From Delphinapterus leucas (Eukaryota > Chordata > Mammalia > Artiodactyla > Monodontidae), in the NCBI RefSeq assembly GCF_002288925.2, contig NW_022097999.1:16917938-16981937 (forward strand): a DNA stretch of 64,000 bases, in the 5' to 3' direction. The notes under the pieces are model-generated. The model was not told the origin of the DNA. It saw only the letters and a program-made list of their open reading frames with translations, and ran no database searches. Each line of letters opens with the position of its first letter. Position 1 is the first letter of the stretch. Below are positions 54,906-64,000 of this stretch, piece by piece. The position numbers were made by a program, and so were the translations under genes.

Positions 54906-56224
54906 CAGCGCCTTTCTCTTGGAAGGAGAACTGAGGTGTGTCTTCAGGGCTGCTGTGCGTTGTTCTTGGCAAGCATCCCTCTTGCCAGCTTCTGTGGGTA
55001 TTTTCATTTGAGAATGCCACCCCAGGGTCCTGCCCCTTATCCAAATTAATTTAATGAGGTCTTTAGAAAAGAAATGTGGAGCAGTTTTGTTCCTACTGAT
55101 ACTTATCTCAAGGAATATCATTAATTATCAAGACAAAATTCATGGCCATTAACGTTTATTAATTAATTAGTTTTTGTGTGTGCGGTTTGGAATCCTGGAG
55201 GATGAAGATTCTGACTATGAACTCAAAACAGCGAATGCAAACTGTGACTGATGTGACTGGGCTGGAAACTTCTGTGATGGGAGCTGAGGCCCAAAGATGG
55301 TAAAGGGACACAGACACATGCGCTGTGGAGAACAGAGGAATGAAGGCACCTGGGGTCACCTGGAAGTGTTGCAGCCGTACTTATAGGATGTCTAAGTCCT
55401 GAGGAGTAAAGCAAACGGGCAGAGGATTAGGGTTCAGTGAGTGTTAGAGTCTCAGCTGCATTGAGCCCCTGGAAGTGGTCGAAGCAGCCCAGGTTGTGGA
55501 TCGGAAATGACTGCACGCCCTTCGCTTCTACCCAGAAACCATCACCCATCCTGGAGCACAGTGGGAGTGCCTCTCCCATAGGTCCAAGTAAACTCTCCCT
55601 GTTGAAAGTGTTCCTTAAAGTTGCTGCCTACTTGAGATACACTTTTAGTGCCTGATTACTCTGGTTTGACTTTCTTTTTTCCTGAAATCGATGGCCAAGT
55701 TATTACTTATTCTTTTCTCTTTTTTCAGATGCCATTAGTGATTCTCTGAGGTAACACATGCTTGACCCACTGGTGACCAGGAGTCTCCAACCAGCTTTCT
55801 GACCTAGCTTGAGAAATATATGGATTTTTCAAGAGTGAGTAGCAAGTCACCAGAGTGGCACTGGAAAGGGAAAGGGGAGGGAAGAAAATAAATTGAGTTT
55901 GAATGGCGGCAAAACAAATTCCATATTCACTCAGGCATTCAATATATAGAGGAAGTTGTCTGATTCCTTGGTAATTAAACTTTAAAGAATGGCTTGTTTG
56001 GCCCCAAGTAAACAAACATAATGATCCTTTGTCCACAGTAAGACTGGTACATGTGATTTCTCACTGAGACTTTCTGTTTTAAGCTGTCGCTGAGTCCTGA
56101 GTAGGAAAATTGGGCTTCCTTTTAGTCCATTTTCTTGGATTAGAAGAGAGTGAGCGTGATGTGGGAGAGAGGAATGTCAGTGTTTGCTGTGACAAGGGAG
56201 GGGTCTGAGCTAGGCTGGGATGCT
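54906..56224. other. Unique sequence
   Basis: No repeat recognised. The 103-codon minus frame at 55725-56036 and the 72-codon plus frame at 55437-55655 have no domain. Confidence 0.4.
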
Positions 56225-56440
56225 ACTAGAAGGAAAAGAAATTATAGAATTTGAGGTGTTAGCGACCTTAGCATCTACTCCAACCTCTCATTTAGCAGAT
56301 GTGGAAACAGAGACTTAGAGAAGCTAAGAGGCAGACTGGTGGAGCAGAAAAAAAACTGGAGTCAAGAGATCAGAGTTCAAGTACCACCTGTGACAGTTAA
56401 TGATCTCTGTGACTTAGCTTTGATAAACGCCTTCCCCCTG
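56225..56440. repeat. Two MIR-type fragments in opposite orientation
   Basis: 56230-56330 ('ctccaacctctcatttagcagatgtggaaacagagac') is MIR-like in reverse. 56335-56440 ('ctggagtcaagagatcagagttcaagtacc') is MIR-like in sense. Confidence 0.55.
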
Positions 56441-57779
56441 TAACCTGACCTTCCTAGGCTTCTGGAGGCAATGTGGAAAACGCAGAAGCCAAATGTGACT
56501 TCCAGAATCTTAGGCAAAGTTCCTGATATTTGATGGCATTTTGAATGTAAATATAGGTATAGGTTAAACCCCGTTGGCAGATTGCTACATTCCTTGCAGT
56601 TCAGTCCCTCAGATCCTCATAACAACCCTCATCTCCTAGCCCACAGTGGTCATGACAGCCTGGCAAATTCAGTCCTTATTCCTGTTCTGGAAGTGTTTCT
56701 CTTGATGTTCTCATTTGGTGATTCTTGGATGTTGATATGCATAGGCCAGTTAACATTCGAGAGCTTCCATCTGGATTCTCGGCTTTAAAATCATAAGTAT
56801 TTCCTCACACCTAGCACCACTAGGTAGGCCTACATAACAAATGCAGGGACAACAGAAAAATTGAGATTAAGCCATCTAACTCAAACGTTATAAAAATTGG
56901 AGCTTAATGTGAAATAACTGAAATATATTAAAGTGATAACAGTACCTTGGAGAGCAAAGAAGAAGAGACACTAGGCTAGGGCAGACTTCTGCTCTGTCCG
57001 GGGGACAGTGACTGTTTCTTACCCAATCACATACAGTCCTCAGAGTTTTAAGTCTTTCCCACATACGTAACTTCTCGCAGCTGATGTTTCTTCATCTTCT
57101 AGGGGGCAATCATATCTAACCTTGCTCTTAAGGCTGTTGAGGGGACCCAAATTAATGGTGGCTTTATAAACCTTGAAAATACTATTAAAATATTAAGTGG
57201 TTTACTGGCTAGTTTGTAGCATTGGGCTAGAACTGAGGATTCCTGACAGCTAATTCAGGCCTTTTTTCGTGGCTCTGGGAAGAAAGTTGTAAATAAAGGT
57301 AGGTTGTAGAGAAGACAACTAATGTTTAGAGACAAAAGGAAGTCAGCACTAGTACCATCCTTCTTGAAAAGACAGTTTAAAAAATCATAGTATATAATTT
57401 TGTTCAAGTCATAGTTAAGGACGTAGAAACCACATGAACCTATGTTCCGAAGGGGAAGGACAGTAACTAACTAAACTGTTCCTTTTGAGCGGAGACGTTC
57501 CCCAAGTCCAGGCACAGAGTTGATTTGCTTCTCCTCTGTCTCCCGAGTGAAGGTGAGGCAGAGGGTGGCCACGGACTAACTTAACAGCTGAGGATAGCAA
57601 AGCGTGAATTCTCATAAATAAAACTCAAATATTTCCTGAGACCAGAAGGCAGGATCAACCTGCAAGAGAAAAAGAGAGTCTCGGAAATTGGTCTCTTTAC
57701 TAACGCTTTTGTCCTAAGTAATATTTCTCCAATTATCATCCAGATAACATCATATTTCATTTTTCTCCTTCAACTTCTA
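56441..57779. other. Unique sequence
   Basis: No repeat recognised. No supported frame. Confidence 0.4.
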
Positions 57780-58230
57780 ATTCTTTAGAAAGGCCCCTAG
57801 AAATCCCTTTGCCATTTTGTGAGATGGAACCCAGGACATGATCATCATTATTATTATTATCACCGAAGATAAAGAAATCTATCAATTTCACTATTTCCTG
57901 CTGCCTGCATAATAATTCAAGCTCTGTCTTGGTCATCTACTTTAAGGCACAATATAATGACATTGCTGGGAACTGCATATATCCACTCACTCCAAAGCCA
58001 CCTGCTTTTGGTTCAGCTTTAATAGATCAAATTCTATTCAAAAAAGTTATGAGAACAATGACTGTATTTCTTTGAGAGCTAGGAAATCTTATCTCTACAA
58101 AAGCGGGTCTGAAGAGTTTGCTACTCAGTGAGTACCAATTTGTTTATGGGAAATGACATGTGATTTCTAAATGGTATTCTATCTTATAAAACTTTAGCAA
58201 AGTATTCTGAGTTATTAAACAAGGACCCAA
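57780..58230. other. Repeat-free AT-rich block, candidate conserved non-coding element
   Basis: About 450 bases without recognisable repeats apart from a short ATT run (57844-57862), with several ATAAT/TTAAT cores and 'tctatcaatttcactatttcc' type patches. Texture is enhancer-like. Inference only. Confidence 0.25.
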
Positions 58231-58689
58231 GGCATGTCAGCAGTTGATTTGCTCCATGTTTGCTTAGTTGGGAAGACTGTGAGAGCATAGTTCATAGGAA
58301 CATCATGACCTTTCATCTCCAAAAGTTCCTCCAGCCCACACTCATTGAACACCTTGTGCATGCACAGCACCAGGTCCAGCACTGAGCGTGCAAAATAAAT
58401 AAGACCTTGTCTTCATACTTGAGCATGTCCAGCAGATGAAAACAATCTCTCTTCTCCTCTTCTCTTCATGGGGTGTGTGAGAGGGGTTCACAGAGTTTCC
58501 CTGAATGATGCTAAATTCCCAGAAGTCTTGTGTAAAGATCTGGCCGCTTTTTCAACACCTTTATCTGTGTGGTTTTTAAGCCAAGTATACAGACAGAACT
58601 GTCCTTGATTGTGTCTGTTTGCCAATGTGACTATAGCTATTGGATCCAGAAGCCTGCAATGAATAATCAAGTCTATGTAATGTGGTGTA
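58231..58689. other. Unique sequence
   Basis: Nothing recognised with confidence. Confidence 0.4.
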
Positions 58690-58890
58690 TGGTAAATGCT
58701 ACAAGAGATGTATTTATAAAGACCAGTGGAAGCAGAGAAGAGAGTTTAGTAATAGAGGAAATAGTAGTTGAGCCTGACCTTAAAAGGAGAGTTGATTTTT
58801 CCAGGTAAAAATGTGGACGAAGGTATCCAGGGAGGAAGCAGCCTGGGTGGAGACACAGAGGTATGAGGGAGTATGGCACTTTGAGGCATT
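58690..58890 (+). repeat. Ancient mammal-wide repeat fragment
   Basis: 'taaatgctacaagagatgtatttataaagacc' and 'gttgagcctgaccttaaaaggag' follow the family seen at 53160-53505. Confidence 0.45.
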
Positions 58891-59869
58891 TCCATAGTAA
58901 CTATAATGTAGGGTAGTAGGAAGAGCTGACCCTGGATGAGTAGGCTGGGCCAGTTTGTGAAGGGGATGCTCTTTCTATATGAGGTTATCTCTGTCTTGTT
59001 CAGTCTGTTCGTATCTTCCTGGGCGATGGGCAAATTGAGCAATTAGTATCTTGTTCACACTTCTCTTCTGATATTGTAACTCAAGATAAACATGTGCTTC
59101 TAAATATCAGTGTGTCTGAAATTCCAGATGGAACTCAACTTCCCCACTCTCTTGCCCACTCCTCCCCCATCCATAGAAACCCTTCTTCTATGCAAGTCAT
59201 ATGACATTCAAAGTTGTTTTTATTTACTCATGGACACTGCTTTTGTCAGGAATCACATTTCTGCTTAAAACCGTATCCTACAAATTAAAGTGTTAAAGCA
59301 GAAAAAAAAAGTTAATAAATTCACAGCTTTTTCTAATTAATGATTACATGCTGAAATAAAAGTTGTTAAAATATTGATAAAAAGAAATTTGAGGAAGCAG
59401 ATTGAAAGCAAGACTGATGAGACAGGTAGAGAGGTTCTTCAAAGGGAAGTGCTATTTCCCTACCAAACTTGGTAAAGACTTCCCCCAATGCTTCCTTGCC
59501 CTGACGCTAGAAATTTGTGCCTGTGACATGGCTACAGTACTTTCAGTTAAATGTGTACCTGGCTTTTTTTTATGTACGTGTGTTTAGTCTTTCCCAACAT
59601 GCCAATCATCTAAGGGGGTTGATAAACAAATTTTATCATGTTTATACCTCTCACACTTTATAAATTAAGGATATTTAAGCCATGTATAATATGAGTTCAC
59701 TCATATGGGTTTCTCATATTTATGTGACACTTTCGTGGCTCAGTAATAGTGGGAAAGATGAAAGCTTAACTCAAGTGTTGTCTCTCTTCTGTTGAGGGCC
59801 TGGGACTGCCATCCGTGAGGCTTGCATATCACAGTCCTCGGCTGGACTTCTGTGCTATCATACATAATG
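58891..59869. other. Unique sequence
   Basis: No repeat recognised. The 61-codon frame at 59402-59587 is unsupported. Confidence 0.4.
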
Positions 59870-59879
59870 TATAACCCAT

Positions 59880-59965
59880 AACATGTAATATTTGGTATGT
59901 GATATATAATATATATCTTTTAGTCAAATGATATATAATACTATTACATGATGTATTATATATAA
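59880..59965. repeat. AT-rich tract with perfect 11-base inverted repeat
   Basis: ATATATAATAC at 59931-59941 and its exact reverse complement GTATTATATAT at 59953-59963, with an 11-base loop, within a TA-rich stretch. It could extrude as a hairpin. Confidence 0.8.
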
Positions 59966-60179
59966 CAATCATCTTTCCCTTTGCTCACCTCATCAGAGCT
60001 ATTGCTGATCCCCGAGTTGACAGCCTATGGGGTTATGGACATCCTTAGCCATGTCTAATTTTGGTCTTGATTTCATAACTGCTTAAAAATGAAAGACTCA
60101 CTTCCTCTTCTTGTGCCATGCCCCATTTTACAACAATCTGAGACTGGTTAAGTGTTGTGGCTCAAAGTCCCCCCAGACC

Positions 60180-60420
60180 TGGCTATAAATTTCTGTTCTG
60201 CCACTCACTTGTTAAATAAATCTTGAGCAGATTACTTGTGTAAACTTTATTTTGCTTCTCTGGAGAATGAGAAATAATAACTAATTTAGGGTGGATTACC
60301 TAACCTGTTTTATAGGATTGTTGTGAAGACCGAGACAATTTTTTATAGTGTATTTGCCTGGTGCCTGGCTCATGGCAACTGATCAATAAATTCTAACTGT
60401 TATTATTGTCATCTATTGAG
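60180..60420 (+). repeat. MIR SINE
   Basis: 'tctgttctgccactcacttgttaaataaatcttgagcag', 'ataggattgttgtgaagacc' and 'ggtgcctggctcatggcaac' are the sense MIR order. Confidence 0.8.
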
Positions 60421-60960
60421 ATGTTCAGTGCGTTGCTGTTGTCTCATTTGCAGACATCAGGGTAGATCATGTATCATAAAACAGTATAAAACAAAGGGGG
60501 ATTGAATGAAGTGCTGATAACCCCTGGGTGTGGTTAATCCCTTGGGTGTGGTAGTTACTCTTACAATTTGATCACCTTTAAGTTGGTGAATATATTATTT
60601 CTAAATCCATTAATTTAATTCCTTGTAGTACCTATATCGTGTTACTGTTGGCTTGGGTTTGGAAACTGGACCCTCGTGTGCCTCCTAAATTCATCCTAAG
60701 AAATTAGCCTGTGATTTAGGTGAATGCTGACAGGTTGGTGGTGTGGCCTGGTTGTGAATGCAGCCCTGAACCTTACGGAAAGCTAGAAGTTCAAGAACAC
60801 TCCTATCTTTTTCAGAAAACACCTGAACTTTCTATGAATGATGCTACATCACCAGAAGTCTCATGTTGGCATCTGGCTTCTTTCTCAATGTTTTTCTCCA
60901 TATGCTTCCTAACAGAGCACTGAGATAGAATCATCCTTGATGGTGTTTATCTGCATGAAT
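60421..60960. other. Unique sequence
   Basis: Nothing recognised. Two near-identical 'cccctgggtgtgg / cccttgggtgtgg' units at 60521-60552 look like a small local duplication. Confidence 0.4.
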
Positions 60961-60968
60961 GTGGGAGG

Positions 60969-61012
60969 TGGGGAGAGACGGAGAGAGAGAGAGAAAAAAA
61001 GAGAGAGAGAGG
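60969..61012. repeat. Purine mirror repeat (GA)n-A7-(GA)n
   Basis: GA arms at 60981-60993 and 61001-61011 lie on either side of A7 (60994-61000). All-purine mirror symmetry of this kind can form triplex DNA. Confidence 0.85.
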
Positions 61013-61139
61013 CTGAATATAGCCATTGAGGTCAGAGGAGACCCTACAAAGAATAATGAAGCTCATTAAGCTCATAGCCTTTTGGTTCTGATCCATGAGG
61101 TGTGCGTATGCTGTCACTAGAAGACACTGGTGTATACAT

Positions 61140-61572
61140 ACAGTTGACCCTTGAAGAACACAGGTTTTGAATTGTGTGGGTCCACATATATGTCGATTTT
61201 TTTTTTTTTTTTGCGGTACGCGGGCCTCTCACTGTTGTGGCCTCTTCCGTTGCGGAGCACAGGCTCCGAACACGCAGGCTCAGCAGCCATGGCTCACAGG
61301 ACCAGCCGCTCCGCAGCATGTGGGATCTTCCCGGACCAGGGCAGGAACCCGTGTCCCCTGCATCGGCAGGTGGACTCTCAACCACTGCACCACCAGGGAA
61401 GCCCGATTTTTTTTTTTTTTGATAAGTACGTACCACAGAACTATATGATCTGCAGTTGGTTGAATCTGCAGATGGTGGAAACTCGGATGCAGAGGGCCGC
61501 CTGTAAAGTGATACGTGGATTCTTGACTGTAGGGGGTCGGCACCCCTAACCCCCATATTGTTCAAGCATTAG
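61140..61572 (+). mobile_element. Tigger2-like DNA transposon relic hosting a SINE
   Basis: The left end reads CAGTTGACCCTTGAAGAAC (61141-61159) and continues with 'attgtgtgggtccacatatatg', as in Tigger2-type elements. The right part ('gataagtacgtaccacag', 'ggtcggcacccctaacccc', 'attgttcaag') approaches the inverted end but breaks off before it is complete. No transposase. A CHR SINE occupies the middle. Confidence 0.75.
61194..61420 (-). mobile_element. CHR tRNA-derived SINE, young subtype
   Basis: Minus-strand body about 61213-61403, inserted in the T-run of the Tigger2-like element, so the duplication CG-A-T(n) appears at 61194 onward and again at 61404-61420. The sequence is very close to 61883-62114 and 775-1024. 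Several frames (61151-61549, 61167-61448, 61174-61422, and 61044-61565 minus) are read-throughs of the SINE. Confidence 0.95.
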
Positions 61573-61659
61573 ATTTGGATAGAAAACTAAAGACCTTTGA
61601 TGGATTCAGCTCTTCTAGTAGAAGGTCACAATTTTGGGAGAGAAGGAAGGATACAGGGT

Positions 61660-62268
61660 GTGAACACCTGGTCTTTGTTCATTTGGGCTGCTATGACAAA
61701 ATACCACAGCCTGGGTGGCTTATAAACAGCAAAAATTTATTTCTCACAGTTCTGGAGTCTGAAATTCTGATACCAGGGTGCCAGCATGGTCAAGTTCTGA
61801 TGAGGACCCTCTTCCAAGTTGCAGACTGCAAGCTACTTGTTGTATTCTCCCATGGTGGAGATCAGAGAGATGAAACGAGTTTTCTTGTGACTCTTTTTTT
61901 TTTTTTTGCGGTATGCGGGCCTCTCACTGTTGTGGCCTCTCCCGTTGCGGAGCACAGGCTCCGGACACGCAGGCTCAGCAGCCATGGCTCACGGGCCTAG
62001 CCGCTCCGCGGCATGTGGGATCTTTCCGGACCGGGGCACGAACCCACGTCCCCTGCATCGGCAGGCGGACTCTCAACCACTGCGTCACTAGGGAAGCCCT
62101 CTTGTGACTCTTTTGAAGACACTAATTCTATTCATGAGGGCTTCACCCTCAGGACTTCATCTAATCCTTCCTTAACTCCCAAAGGCCCCACCTCCCAGTA
62201 TTACCACACTGGGGAGTAGGGTTTCAACATAGATATTTTGGTGGGAAACATTCAGTCCATAACTTCTG
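61660..62268 (-). mobile_element. MLT1-type solo LTR, antisense, hosting a SINE
   Basis: 'gggctgctatgacaaaataccacagcctgggtggcttataaac', 'cagttctggagtctg', and after the SINE 'catgagggcttcaccctcagg', 'ccaaaggccccacctcccagtattaccacactgggg' to 'cagtccataac' give the full reversed MLT1 LTR. No internal viral genes. Confidence 0.87.
61883..62114 (-). mobile_element. CHR tRNA-derived SINE, young subtype, perfect target duplication
   Basis: Body about 61898-62099, minus strand. The flanks TCTTGTGACTCTTTT at 61883-61897 and 62100-62114 are identical over 15 bases, so this is probably one of the most recent insertions in the window. It splits the MLT1 LTR. The 141-codon frame at 61575-62000 and the 61- to 68-codon frames here are not genes. 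Confidence 0.96.
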
Positions 62269-62509
62269 GTGACCTATGTCATATTGAAGAATAGGATTTG
62301 TTTTTCTGGATTGTGATTTTATATCATAATGATGATCTCCTTGGGGAAAAAAAAGTCACCTTATGAAGTCCCAGAAGAATGCATTTATTAGAATGTTTAT
62401 TGGCTTAAGAAAAGGAGAGAGGCAAATACTCAGAAACTTGATACCAAGGAGGATAATAGATGAAGTAAAGGAACAATAATATGATAATGTCTTATATATG
62501 GCATTTACA

Positions 62510-62710
62510 GTTTTCAAAGTGTTTTCATATGATGTTGTAAGATTCTAATAACAATACTCTGAAGTTTTCAGAACTAATGAAGATCTACATTTCTCAGATG
62601 AAGATATTCTTCATGAGTCCCAGAGAGTTTAGCTGGTTTGTTTTAGGTCCCACAGTCATTAAAGAATATGTCTAAGATTAGAATCTAGATCTCTGGATTA
62701 TAGCCATTAT
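62510..62710 (-). repeat. MIR SINE, antisense, diverged
   Basis: 'cagatgaagatattcttcatgagtcccagagag', 'ggtcccacagtcattaaag' and 'agaatctagatctctgg' follow the reversed MIR. Confidence 0.55.
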
Positions 62711-62901
62711 TGTAGAATATACTAGTATTTTTTGATAATAATTTTTTCCACATATGAGACTTGCTTGTGATTTTGGAAGCAGTCTTTTAGGCCATAAGGA
62801 ATTTAAAATTTTTCATAGTTTTCTTTATGGTTTCTTTCTACGTATTTGACATTAGAATATCTTCCCCAGTTTCTGATGAACTCTTGACTTGTCCTGTTGA
62901 G

Positions 62902-63088
62902 CAGGGGTCCCCAACCTTTTTGGCACCAGGGACCGGTTTCGTGGAAGACAGTTTTTCCACGGTCCGGGGTGGGGAGCGGCAGTTGAAGCTTCACTTGCTA
63001 GCCCACCGCTCACCTCCTGCTGTGTGGCCCGGTTCCTAACAGGCCGCAGACCGGTATCGGTCTGTGGCCCGGGGTTTGAGGACGCCTG
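62902..63088. mobile_element. MER1-type hAT non-autonomous transposon
   Basis: The left end CAGGGGTCCCCAACC (62902-62916) and the right end (GTTTGAGGACGCCTG, 63074-63088) are inverted matches. The interior carries 'ggaccggtttcgtggaagacag' and 'ggcccggttcctaacaggccgcagacc', both MER1 landmarks. About 190 bases, no transposase. An 8-base flank pair is imperfect. Confidence 0.85.
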
Positions 63089-63094
63089 CTGAGG

Positions 63095-63449
63095 ATTTCA
63101 TCCCTTGAAAGGTAATAAAAAAGATGAAGGAAGATTTCTAATTTTAGACTCATTTCTGACCAAGACAATTGAAGTAGAATTGAAGGACAACTTGGAAGAA
63201 TATTAACAACAGTATTCATAATAGCGATGAGAGCAAATGGCGATCATAGTCAGGCATTTATGTTAGATCCTAGGAGGGATATATTTCAAATAGTTCACAT
63301 AAAAGATGGTTAAGAGCAGCAGGAGAGTTTAGAAAAGAGTAAAGGCTGACATTGAGGTCACATATTATTCCTTTGAAAAAGAAAGTAGTGGTGGTGTGAC
63401 TTCATGGACATCTCTGAGCTTGGATTTAATTTGTTACAAAAGGAGTATA
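63095..63449. other. Unique sequence
   Basis: Nothing recognised. Confidence 0.4.
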
Positions 63450-63560
63450 TACAGCTGACCCTTGAACAATATGGGTTTGAACTGTACAAGTCCACGTATA
63501 CTTATTTTTTTTCAATAACTATACAGTTGGCCCTTTGTATTCGTGGGATGGATACCAAAG
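63450..63560. mobile_element. Second Tigger2-like end fragment
   Basis: 'acagctgacccttgaacaatatgggtttgaactgtac' is the same left end as 61141-61159. 'acagttggccctttgtattcgtggg' follows at 63522, another pogo-type end. Probably an internally deleted or composite copy. Confidence 0.65.
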
Positions 63561-63948
63561 AGTGGAATAAACTTGCAAGGACAACATTGACAAAACTATG
63601 AAGAATCAGTGCAGCTCAATGAAATGTGTGCTACAGAAAATGAAGTGTTTCATTTATCCATATTTAAAGCAAGAAGAACCAGGAAAGGATGGGCTTACCT
63701 CTTGGGCAGATGGTGTATCGTTAACTGATGAAAGGAAGGAGAATGATTCAGTGTCTATTTTGTTTCCATCCTCTACATGAAAGAAATGACCTTCATGTTG
63801 GAAAGGGCAGGAAGGCGTGGTTACCAGCCTGAATTTTAATAGATGTAAATACTTAAGACAGTGCCAGCAACATAATAAGTACCCAACACATGCGTTAAAA
63901 TTTCTCTTTTCCTTTTTAAAGAGAATTGCCAGAAATAAAAAAGGTGCT
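63561..63948. other. Unique sequence
   Basis: Two small adjoining frames (63404-63601 and 63598-63780) overlap by a few bases but the first begins in a transposon fragment and neither has a domain. Not called as genes. Confidence 0.35.
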
Positions 63949-64000
63949 GGGGCTTCCCTGGTGGCGCAGTGGTTGAGAGTCCGCCTGCCGATGCAGGGGA
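63949..64000 (+). mobile_element. CHR tRNA-derived SINE, 5' head, cut by the window edge
   Basis: The last bases are the tRNA-like head in plus orientation (GGGGCTTCCCTGGTGGCGCA...), including the internal polymerase III A box (TGGCGCAGTGG). It is the reverse complement of the right ends of the seven minus-strand copies and the only CHR SINE here in plus orientation. Confidence 0.95.

Noticed and set aside
61575..62000. 141-codon frame that looks gene-sized
   Set aside because: It starts in the end of a Tigger2-like element, crosses an MLT1 LTR and ends in a CHR SINE. No conserved domain.
61660..62268. Possible endogenous retrovirus
   Set aside because: Only a solo MaLR-type LTR is present, with no gag, pol or env reading frame. 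The same holds for 18565-18993, 43230-43795 and 49690-49992.
63949..64000. Possible tRNA gene because of the A-box
   Set aside because: It is the tRNA-derived head of a CHR SINE. The sequence matches the other SINE copies and lacks a tRNA cloverleaf.

Overview
This is non-coding nuclear DNA from a cetacean (whale or dolphin), or at least a close cetartiodactyl. The main evidence is eight tRNA-derived SINEs of the CHR type, which occurs in cetaceans, hippos and ruminants. The young subtype seen at 775-1024, 61194-61420, 61883-62114 and 63949-64000 is typical of Cetacea. Two long LINE-1 elements have cetartiodactyl-type 3' and 5' UTRs, on a background of mammal-wide MIR, L2, MER5, MaLR and Tigger relics. 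I found no host protein-coding exon, tRNA, rRNA, CRISPR or prokaryote-type gene. Nearly all open reading frames are chance or fall inside repeats. The window is best read as intergenic or deep-intronic. Repeat family names come from memory of consensus sequences and have not been checked by a search.

Layout. 1-21656: mostly unique sequence with an L1 3' tail at the left edge, one young SINE, scattered MIR/L2, a hAT transposon with a clean target duplication (6286-6531), a cluster of MER5 copies (8388-8870) and one MaLR solo LTR (18565-18993). 21657-26812: a 5.1 kb, 5'-truncated sense L1 with target duplications, both ORFs broken. 26813-27190: older L1 sense fragment. 27936-33125: an old antisense L1 3' end split by a younger sense L1 (28262-32244). 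The younger L1 keeps its whole 5' UTR and ORF1 but stops inside ORF2 with no 3' UTR and no poly(A) tail. 33126-44300: unique sequence with MIR, L2, one long CHR SINE (41327-41687) and a MaLR-like LTR. 44310-46035: a three-layer nest (L1 3' end inside a CHR SINE inside an L2 reverse-transcriptase relic). 46036-64000: unique sequence, several antisense L1 3' ends, MLT1-type LTRs, and near the right edge a Tigger2-like transposon and an MLT1 LTR that each received a young CHR SINE.

The only genes in any sense are the two decayed L1s. ORF1 would supply the RNA-binding chaperone and ORF2 the endonuclease and reverse transcriptase that also mobilise CHR SINEs, but neither copy can encode a working set. 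The most interesting items are the 3'-truncated, tail-less L1 at 28262-32244, a 216-codon antisense reading frame in its 5' UTR, and three repeat-free AT-rich blocks that look like candidate conserved non-coding elements.
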